6,778 bases of DNA, from contig JBAVAR010000027.1 in NCBI GenBank assembly GCA_049585815.1, positions 1 through 6,778 on the forward strand, given 5' to 3'. The translations under genes and the position numbers were made by a program. The DNA comes from DATLSM01 sp049585815 (GTDB lineage: Bacteria; Actinomycetota; Thermoleophilia; Solirubrobacterales; 70-9). Position 1 is the first letter of the stretch; every line of letters starts with the position of its first letter. Positions 1 through 4,779 of the stretch are shown here, in pieces. Below the pieces are notes generated by a model, which saw only the letters and a list, made by a program, of their open reading frames with translations, had not been told where the DNA came from and made no database searches.

Positions 1-71
1 CAAAAACCAGCCGAAGCGTTCGCTAGATCACCTGACAAGGCCCGTATGGCCCACTCGCCAGGCTCGGACGG

Positions 72-88
72 CGGGGCGGTCTGCCCCG
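72..88. repeat. GC-rich hairpin
   Basis: CGGGGC at 72-77 and GCCCCG at 83-88 are perfectly complementary, giving a 6-bp all-GC stem with a 5-nt loop (GGTCT). No T-run follows on either side. It might be a U-less terminator or part of a larger fold with the neighbouring repeat. A chance hairpin is also possible in sequence this GC-rich. Confidence 0.35.
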
Positions 89-97
89 GGGGGCGAA

Positions 98-140
98 CGG
101 AAGGGCGCGCCGGAAATTCAGGCTAAAGCCAACCCTTCCG
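98..140. repeat. 8-bp inverted repeat enclosing a small hairpin
   Basis: CGGAAGGG at 98-105 is perfectly complementary to CCCTTCCG at 133-140. The 27-nt interval contains a small second hairpin, GGCT-AA-AGCC, at 121-130. A nested fold upstream of the aldehyde dehydrogenase promoter suggests either an upstream terminator region or a structured RNA. It matches no riboswitch or RNA family that I recognise, and the function is unknown. Confidence 0.35.
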
Positions 141-266
141 CCCCCAGATATTGCTCAAGTACTCACGGAGGACCCACGCGGTGCTCCCGGCAGGCCGGCC
201 GGGGCAGCCGCTGGCCAGACTCGGCGCCGGCGGGTGTCGGCCTGCTCTACCCTGGGATCCGCTTGT

Positions 267-272
267 TCTAAT
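267..272 (+). promoter_or_regulatory. Putative -10 box for the aldehyde dehydrogenase gene
   Basis: TCTAAT at 267-272 matches five of six bases of the TATAAT consensus and lies in one of the few AT-richer patches of the upstream region. No good -35 hexamer is visible 16-19 bp upstream. Transcription would begin near 279, leaving a leader of about 40 nt that contains the ribosome site. An inverted repeat overlaps the expected start point. Confidence 0.4.
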
Positions 273-289
273 CATCGCCAAGGCGATGA
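272..289. promoter_or_regulatory. 18-bp inverted repeat, candidate operator
   Basis: TCATCGCC (272-279) and GGCGATGA (282-289) form a perfect 8-bp inverted repeat with a 2-bp spacer. The repeat begins on the last base of the putative -10 box and covers the expected transcription start, which is where a repressor would act. The 2-nt centre is too tight for an ideal RNA hairpin, so a dimeric protein-binding site is the better reading. The regulator is not in this window. Confidence 0.45.
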
Positions 290-306
290 ACCGAACAGCG
301 CAACGC

Positions 307-313
307 GAGGAGA
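307..313 (+). promoter_or_regulatory. Ribosome binding site of the aldehyde dehydrogenase gene
   Basis: GAGGAGA at 307-313 sits 7 nt upstream of the ATG at 321. This decides the start against the in-frame GTG at 234, whose extra 29 residues do not resemble an ALDH N-terminus and which lies upstream of the putative promoter. Confidence 0.8.
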
Positions 314-320
314 TAGCGGG

Positions 321-1766
321 ATGGCGACTCAGACGGTGGAAGCGATCGATCACAAGCTGTTGGCGGCCGGTGAGTGGGTGCAGACCGGCGAGTGGGAGGC
401 GGTGCGAAGCCCCTACGACGGGACCGTGGTTGGGCGGGTCCCGGCGGGCGACGCTGCGATGGTCGACCGCGCCGTCCTGGCGGCCCAGGCCGCCTTTGAG
501 TCCGCAGATTTCCCCCAACATGAGCGCGCCGCGACGCTTGACCGTGCCGCCGAGCTGGTCGGAGAGCGGGTTGAGGAGCTGGCGCTGACGATCGCCGCGG
601 AGGCTGGAAAGCCGCTTAAAACCGCCACGGTCGAGGCGCAGCGCTGCGTCGAGACCCTCACCTTCGCCGCTGTCGAGGCGCGCAAACTGACCGGTGGTAC
701 GGTGCCGATGGATGCCTCGCCCGCCGGCGCCGGCAAGCTCGGGGTGATGCTGCGGATCCCCTACGGCGTGGTCGGCGCGATCAGCCCCTTCAACTTCCCC
801 CTCAACCTTGTCGCCCATAAGCTCGGCCCGGCGATCGCCGCCGGCAACGCGGTCGTTCTCAAGCCGGCCGGCCAGACGCCGATCTCGGCGCTGAAGCTGG
901 CCGCAATTCTGGTCGAGGCGGGCCTGCCGGAGGGCTGGCTCAGCGTCGTGCCCGGGCCGGGCTCAGAGGTTGGCAGCGCGATCGTCGAGCACGAGCTGAC
1001 CCGGGCGATCACCTTCACCGGATCCTCGACGGTCGGTTGGGGTATCCGCAGCCGCGTGCCTCACAAGAAGGTGAACCTGGAGCTGGGCTCAAACGCACCG
1101 TTGATCGTCAACTCCGACGGCGACTGGGAGCTGGCGGCCGACAAGACGAAGCTGCACGCCTTCTCCCACGCTGGCCAGAGCTGCATCTCGATCCAGCGAG
1201 TGCTCGTCCACGACGAGATCGCCGATGCCTTCACCGAGCGCCTGATCGCCAACGCCAAGGGGCTGCGCGTCGGCGACCCGCTCGACCCAGAGACAGACGT
1301 TGGTCCGCTGATCACCCCCGATGATCGCGACCGGGTCAAGACCTGGATCGATGAGGCGGTTGAGGCGGGCGCCGAGCTGCTGAGCGGGGGCGAGCTGGTC
1401 GACGAGGGACGGTGCCTGGCTCCGACCCTGCTCGGCGCGCCGCCCAAAGACACCAAGGTCTGGCGCGAGGAGATCTTCGGACCGGTGGCGACGATCGATC
1501 GCTTCTCGGACTTCGAGCAGGCGCTGGAGATGGCGAACGATTCCAAGTTCGGCCTCCAGGCGGGTGTCTACACCCGTGACCTCGGACGCGGTCTCCAGGC
1601 GGCCCGGGAGCTTGAGTTCGGCGGGGTCCTGATCAACGAGGTCCCCACCTTCCGCGCCGATCAGCAGCCCTACGGCGGCGTCAAGGACTCGGGAAACACC
1701 CGCGAGGGCCCGGCGTTCGCGGTGATGGAGCTGACCGAGGAGCGCTTCATCACCCTCCAGGGCTGA
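321..1766 (+). CDS. NAD(P)+-dependent aldehyde dehydrogenase
   Basis: This 481-residue protein is a complete ALDH-superfamily enzyme, oxidising an aldehyde to its carboxylic acid in the cytoplasm. It carries the oxyanion Asn158 in PFNFP, the cofactor-binding Lys181 in VLKPAGQTP, the FTGSSTVG turn (232-239), the general base Glu254 in LELGSNAP, the catalytic Cys288 in GQSC, and Glu384 in EEIFGP. ELGSNAP, together with the C-terminal PYGGVKDSG (450-458), resembles the y4uC/RNP123-type subgroup of ALDHs more than classical betaine-aldehyde or XylC-type benzaldehyde dehydrogenases; that subgroup placement comes from memory of motifs. No signal peptide is visible. It appears to be transcribed alone from its own promoter and converges on fumC. 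The neighbouring 2-oxo acid decarboxylase would release an aldehyde, so this enzyme is a natural partner for that product. Succinate-semialdehyde or lactaldehyde-type substrates cannot be excluded from sequence. Confidence 0.95.
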   Translation: MATQTVEAIDHKLLAAGEWVQTGEWEAVRSPYDGTVVGRVPAGDAAMVDRAVLAAQAAFESADFPQHERAATLDRAAELVGERVEELALTIAAEAGKPLKTATVEAQRCVETLTFAAVEARKLTGGTVPMDASPAGAGKLGVMLRIPYGVVGAISPFNFPLNLVAHKLGPAIAAGNAVVLKPAGQTPISALKLAAILVEAGLPEGWLSVVPGPGSEVGSAIVEHELTRAITFTGSSTVGWGIRSRVPHKKVNLELGSNAPLIVNSDGDWELAADKTKLHAFSHAGQSCISIQRVLVHDEIADAFTERLIANAKGLRVGDPLDPETDVGPLITPDDRDRVKTWIDEAVEAGAELLSGGELVDEGRCLAPTLLGAPPKDTKVWREEIFGPVATIDRFSDFEQALEMANDSKFGLQAGVYTRDLGRGLQAARELEFGGVLINEVPTFRADQQPYGGVKDSGNTREGPAFAVMELTEERFITLQG

Positions 1767-1779
1767 CCCGGCCCTCTGC

Positions 1780-3093
1780 CTATCCGTGGGGGCGGGCCAT
1801 CCTGCGGTGGTCAAGTGCCTCCTTCAGCACCGCCGGCTCGACCCCCTGCTCAAGCGCCACCTCGCGCAGTGAGCGCCCCGACTCCGCCGCCGCCTTGACG
1901 ATCTCAGCGGCGCGGTCATAGCCGATGTGGGGGTTGAGAGCGGTTGCCGTCGCCAGCGTCGCCTCGGCGTGGTGCTCGGTCATCTCCTCGTTGGCCTCGG
2001 TCCCGGCGACGCACTTCTGATCGAGGAGGCGCGAGGCGGAGCTCAGCAGTTTGATCGTGTCGAGCAGGTTGCGGGCGATCAGCGGCACCCGCACGTTCAG
2101 CTCGAACTGGCCCTGGCTGCCGGCCACGGTGATCGCCAGGTCGTTGCCGATCACCTGGGCGGCGACCTGGATCACCACCTCCGGGATCACCGGGTTGACC
2201 TTGCCGGGCATGATCGAGGACCCCTTCTGCAGCTCGGGCAGGCGCAGCTCGGCGAGTCCGGCGCGGGGGCCGGAGCCCATCAGGGCGAGGTCGTTGGCGA
2301 TCTTGTTGAGGGAGACCGCGTAGACCTTGAGCGCGCCGGAGAGCTCGACCAGGGCGTCGCGGTTTGCCTGCGCCTCGAAGGGGTCGAGCGGGGCGGAGAT
2401 CGCCAGGCCGCTCTGGGTAGCGAGCTTCGCCCGCACCTTGGCGGCGAACTCCGGGTGGGTGTTGAGTCCGGTCCCGGTCGCGGTGCCGCCGAGCGGAATC
2501 TGGCCGACCCGGCGCAGCGTCGCCTCGACCCGCTGAATACCCAGTCGCACCTGCGCGGCGTAGCCGCCGAACTCCTGGCCGAGGGTGACCGGCACCGCGT
2601 CCATCAGGTGGGTGCGGCCCGCCTTGACCACGTCGGCAAAGCGCTTGGCCTTCTGCTCCAGTGCCTCCTGCAGGCCGCCCATTGCCGGGAGCAGGTCGTG
2701 GGTCACCTCGCCCAGCGCCGCGAGGTGGACGGCGGAGGGAAAGACATCGTTGGAGGACTGTCCCATGTTGACGTGGTCATTGGGGTGGGCTCCGTCGCCG
2801 GCCAGGTTGGCGATCACCTCGTTGGCGTTCATGTTCGAGGAGGTGCCGGAGCCGGTCTGGAAGACATCGATCGGGAACTGGTCGTCGTGCTCGCCCTCGG
2901 CGACCGCCGCCCCCGCCCCCGCGATCCGCTCAGCCAGCTCGGCCTCGAGCAGGCCGAGTTCTGCGTTCACCTCGGCAGCGGCACCCTTGATGCGGCCGAG
3001 CCAGCGGATCACCGGCACAGGCACCCGCTCGCCCGACACCGGGAAGTTGTCGATGGCCTTGGCGGTCTCGCCGCCCCACAGCTGCTCGCTCAA
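1780..3093 (-). CDS. fumC: Class II fumarate hydratase (fumarase C)
   Basis: The product is a 437-residue member of the fumarase/aspartase superfamily, catalysing reversible hydration of fumarate to (S)-malate in the TCA cycle, normally as a homotetramer. Visible motifs are QTGSGTSSNMN (79-89), GQSSNDVFPS (111-120), GRTHLMDAVPVTLGQE with the catalytic His162, GTATGTGLNTHP (203-214) and the signature GSSIMPGKVNP (291-301) holding the catalytic Ser loop. FELNV (330-334) and the HDDQFPIDVFQTGSG stretch match actinobacterial FumC and argue against aspartase. The start is TTG at 3093-3091, placed by a perfect GGAGG 7 nt upstream; no ATG or GTG lies nearby in frame. The protein begins almost at LWGGET, so the usual 20-odd N-terminal residues (the region equivalent to RIEHDxMGEVxVP) are absent, and the family length is about 460-475. 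The motif normally written GAQTQR reads GGETAK. It is transcribed alone, divergent from the decarboxylase gene. Confidence 0.94.
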   Translation of the reverse strand: MSEQLWGGETAKAIDNFPVSGERVPVPVIRWLGRIKGAAAEVNAELGLLEAELAERIAGAGAAVAEGEHDDQFPIDVFQTGSGTSSNMNANEVIANLAGDGAHPNDHVNMGQSSNDVFPSAVHLAALGEVTHDLLPAMGGLQEALEQKAKRFADVVKAGRTHLMDAVPVTLGQEFGGYAAQVRLGIQRVEATLRRVGQIPLGGTATGTGLNTHPEFAAKVRAKLATQSGLAISAPLDPFEAQANRDALVELSGALKVYAVSLNKIANDLALMGSGPRAGLAELRLPELQKGSSIMPGKVNPVIPEVVIQVAAQVIGNDLAITVAGSQGQFELNVRVPLIARNLLDTIKLLSSASRLLDQKCVAGTEANEEMTEHHAEATLATATALNPHIGYDRAAEIVKAAAESGRSLREVALEQGVEPAVLKEALDHRRMARPHG

Positions 3094-3100
3094 TTGATCG

Positions 3101-3105
3101 CCTCC
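3101..3105 (-). promoter_or_regulatory. Ribosome binding site that sets the TTG start of fumC
   Basis: On the minus strand, GGAGG lies 7 nt upstream of TTG at 3093-3091. It is the only strong ribosome site in the divergent region, and it supports a TTG start over extension into the decarboxylase coding region, where the upstream in-frame residues are Arg/Ser/Pro-rich and unlike fumarase. Confidence 0.75.
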
Positions 3106-3125
3106 ATCGAGATCGTCTTGCCCGC

Positions 3126-3131
3126 AGCGTA
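3126..3131 (-). promoter_or_regulatory. Putative -10 box for fumC
   Basis: Read on the minus strand the hexamer is TACGCT, fitting the TAnnnT pattern of actinobacterial -10 elements. It would start transcription near 3119 and give a leader of about 26 nt containing the GGAGG site. No clear -35 element is seen. The palindrome at 3132-3147 directly abuts its upstream side. Confidence 0.35.
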
Positions 3132-3147
3132 TTCGGCCGCGGCTGAA
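3132..3147. promoter_or_regulatory. 16-bp near-perfect palindrome, candidate shared operator
   Basis: TTCGGCCGCGGCTGAA pairs at seven of eight symmetric positions; only the fourth pair (3135 with 3144) is broken. It lies between the two outward-facing -10 candidates, next to the fumC box and at about the -35 position for the decarboxylase promoter. One bound dimer could affect both genes. Its half-site differs from that of the inverted repeat upstream of the aldehyde dehydrogenase gene, so a different regulator is implied if both are real. Confidence 0.4.
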
Positions 3148-3161
3148 CTCGGCCGCCCGGA

Positions 3162-3167
3162 TAGGGT
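3162..3167 (+). promoter_or_regulatory. Putative -10 box for the decarboxylase operon (leaderless)
   Basis: TAGGGT fits TAnnnT and is separated from the ATG at 3174 by 6 nt, the spacing expected when transcription begins on or next to the start codon. No good Shine-Dalgarno sequence precedes this ATG. The AGGG inside the same hexamer could act as a weak ribosome site, in which case the promoter would lie elsewhere. Confidence 0.4.
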
Positions 3168-3173
3168 TCGCCG

Positions 3174-4772
3174 ATGCCGACCGTCCGTGACGCGAGCTAC
3201 GAGTTGTTCCGTGCGCAGGGGATGACGACGATGTTCGGCAATCCGGGTTCGACCGAGCTGCCGATGCTCGCCGAGTTCCCCGCTGACCTTCGCTACGTCC
3301 TCGGCTTGCAGGAGGCGGTTGTGGTGGGGATGGCGGACGGTTTCGCCCAGGCCTCGGGCCGCACAACCCTGGTCAACCTCCACACCGCGCCGGGTTTGGG
3401 CAACGCGATGGGGGCGATCTTCAACGCGCAGGCAAATCACTCGCCGCTCCTGATCACAGCCGGCCAGCAGGCGCGCGCCCAGATCACCTTGCAGGCGAAT
3501 CTGACCAACCGCGACGCGACTCGGCTGCCGCACCCGTTTGTGAAGTGGTCATATGAGCCGCCGCGGGCGCAGGACGTGCCGCTGGCCCTGGCGCGCGGCT
3601 TCCACCTCGCATCGCTGCCCCCGCGTGGCCCCGTCTTCGTCTCGCTGCCGATGGACGACTGGTATGCCGAGGTCGAGGAGGCCGACGCGCGCGAGGCGAT
3701 CGGGCGGACGGTCAGCGGCCGGGCCACCGCCGACCCAGAGGCCGTCCGGCGCCTCGCCGAGCGCCTTGAGGCCGCCCGCAACCCGGTCTTTATCGCCGGT
3801 CCCGATATCGACGCGAGCGGGGGGTGGAGCGTCGCGGTAGCGCTCTGCGAGCGCCAGCGCCTGCCGGTCTGGGCCTCTCCCGCCACGGGCGGCTTCCGGC
3901 TCGGCTTTCCCGAGAACCATCCAAACTTTCGTGGCGTGCTGCCGCCGGCGATCGGCCCCGTCGCCCAGACACTTGAGGGCCACGATCTGATCCTGGTTGC
4001 CGGCAGCTCGGTCTTCCCCTATTACCCCCACGTCCCCGGTCCGCTGCTGCCCGACGGGGCAGGGCTGGTGGCGATCACAAGCGACCCCGACGAGGCCGCC
4101 CGCGCGCCGATGGGCGATGCCCTGGTCGCCGACGTGAGGCTGACCCTGGAGGCTCTCCTGGAGGCGGTCCCCGAGTCCAGCCGACCAGCACCGGAGCCCA
4201 ACGAGGGGCCCCAGGAGATCCCGGCGAGCGAGCCGCTCAACCCCTCGACCGTCTGCTCGGCGCTCGCCGAGGTCCTGCCAGAGGATGGGATCGTCGTGCT
4301 CGAGGCGCCTTCCAGCACCCTCGCACTGCGCAACCAGCTGCGAATCTCGCGGCCGGGCAGCTACTACTTCAGCGCCGGCGGCGGCCTCGGTTTCGGCCTC
4401 GCCGCCTCGGTCGGCGTCCAGCTCGCCCAGCCCGATCGGCCGGTCGTCTGCGTGCTCGGCGAGGGCTCGGCGCAGTACGCGATCACCGCGTTCTGGAGCG
4501 CCGTCGCCTACCGGGTCCCGGTCACCTTCCTCGTCCTGGGCAATGCGGAGTACGCGATCCTCAAGTGGTTCGCTGAAGTGGAGGGGGTGCAGGGGGCTCC
4601 TGGCCTTGATCTGCCGGGCCTCGACGTCGCCGCGGTAGCCGCGGGCTATGGGGTCAGCGCCCGCCGGGTCAGCGAGCGCGAGGAGGTGCGCGAGGCGCTG
4701 GCGAGGGCGCTCACCTCCGCGGCCCCAGAGCTGGTCGAAGTCCCCGTGGCGCCCGGGATGGCGCTTTTCTGA
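3174..4772 (+). CDS. mdlC: Benzoylformate decarboxylase-family ThDP enzyme
   Basis: This 532-residue protein aligns end to end from memory with Pseudomonas putida benzoylformate decarboxylase (528 aa), which makes an aldehyde and CO2 from an aryl 2-oxo acid. It has the three-domain ThDP fold: N-terminal pyrimidine-binding domain (about 4-165), central domain (about 190-325), a Pro/Glu-rich linker (333-357) and the C-terminal pyrophosphate domain (about 370-528). Ser26 in FGNPGSTELP, the cofactor-activating Glu47 and His70 in NLHTAPG fall at exactly the reference positions; Glu47 excludes glyoxylate carboligase. Departures are notable: the position of catalytic His281 is Tyr284, the metal-binding GDG is GEG (429-431), the following NN is GN (456-457), and Ala460 is Ile462. 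Phe466 matches Phe464. The fold and family are therefore clear but the substrate is open, perhaps an aliphatic 2-oxo acid. The gene is followed after 7 bp by a 2-hydroxyacid dehydrogenase, which would supply its substrate. Confidence 0.88.
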   Translation: MPTVRDASYELFRAQGMTTMFGNPGSTELPMLAEFPADLRYVLGLQEAVVVGMADGFAQASGRTTLVNLHTAPGLGNAMGAIFNAQANHSPLLITAGQQARAQITLQANLTNRDATRLPHPFVKWSYEPPRAQDVPLALARGFHLASLPPRGPVFVSLPMDDWYAEVEEADAREAIGRTVSGRATADPEAVRRLAERLEAARNPVFIAGPDIDASGGWSVAVALCERQRLPVWASPATGGFRLGFPENHPNFRGVLPPAIGPVAQTLEGHDLILVAGSSVFPYYPHVPGPLLPDGAGLVAITSDPDEAARAPMGDALVADVRLTLEALLEAVPESSRPAPEPNEGPQEIPASEPLNPSTVCSALAEVLPEDGIVVLEAPSSTLALRNQLRISRPGSYYFSAGGGLGFGLAASVGVQLAQPDRPVVCVLGEGSAQYAITAFWSAVAYRVPVTFLVLGNAEYAILKWFAEVEGVQGAPGLDLPGLDVAAVAAGYGVSARRVSEREEVREALARALTSAAPELVEVPVAPGMALF

Positions 4773-4777
4773 GGGAG
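4771..4777 (+). promoter_or_regulatory. Ribosome binding site overlapping the decarboxylase stop codon
   Basis: GAGGGAG at 4771-4777 shares its first two bases with the TGA stop at 4770-4772 and precedes the ATG at 4780. The GAGG part is 5 nt from the start codon. The arrangement implies co-transcription and probably coupled translation of the two genes. Confidence 0.65.
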
Positions 4778-4779
4778 CG

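Larger units (their letters stand above)
1..266. other. Upstream non-coding region, no supported gene
   Basis: I find no convincing gene here. Open frames run through it on both strands because stop codons are rare at this GC content, but their translations are rich in Arg, Gly and Pro and resemble no family I know. A short plus-strand frame ends in TAG at 24-26 and another in TAA at 124-126; either could be the tail of a gene lying to the left, without further support. The notable content is two GC-rich inverted repeats (72-88 and 98-140), which would fit the end of an upstream transcription unit. No T-rich tract follows them, so they are not classical terminators. Confidence 0.5.

Noticed and set aside
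234..320. Upstream GTG start extending the aldehyde dehydrogenase by 29 residues
   Set aside because: It has no ribosome site, lies upstream of the putative -10 box, and adds residues unlike an ALDH N-terminus. The ATG at 321 has GAGGAGA at ideal spacing.
123..818. Minus-strand open frame (231 codons) across the aldehyde dehydrogenase start region
   Set aside because: It overlaps the conserved N-terminal half of the ALDH, has no ribosome site that I can see, and its protein is low-complexity Arg/Gly/Asp-rich.
1770..1798. Bidirectional terminator between the convergent aldehyde dehydrogenase and fumC genes
   Set aside because: Only GGCCC (1770-1774) with GGGCC (1794-1798) pairs, a 5-bp stem with a 19-nt loop and no T-tract, partly inside fumC. 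It is too weak to annotate.
1780..3093. Aspartase identity for the fumarase-family gene
   Set aside because: KVNPVIPEVV looks aspartase-like, but mycobacterial fumarase has a similar stretch. MPGK rather than MPAK, FELNV and HDDQFPIDVFQTGSG support fumarase.
1927..3225. Long plus-strand open frame (432 codons) antisense to fumC
   Set aside because: It is rich in Gly, Arg, His and Leu with no recognisable domain, and it lies opposite a gene with complete fumarase motifs. Such shadows are normal at this GC content.
3094..3366. N-terminal extension of fumC into the decarboxylase gene
   Set aside because: The extra 91 residues are Arg/Ser/Pro-rich, do not resemble fumarase, and would overlap the divergent gene. 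TTG with GGAGG explains the start better.
3174..4772. Acetolactate synthase or glyoxylate carboligase identity for the ThDP enzyme
   Set aside because: Glu47 excludes glyoxylate carboligase. The FGNPGSTELP start, NLHTAPG with His70, VKWSYEP and PGSYYFSAGGGLGF match benzoylformate decarboxylase rather than acetolactate synthase.
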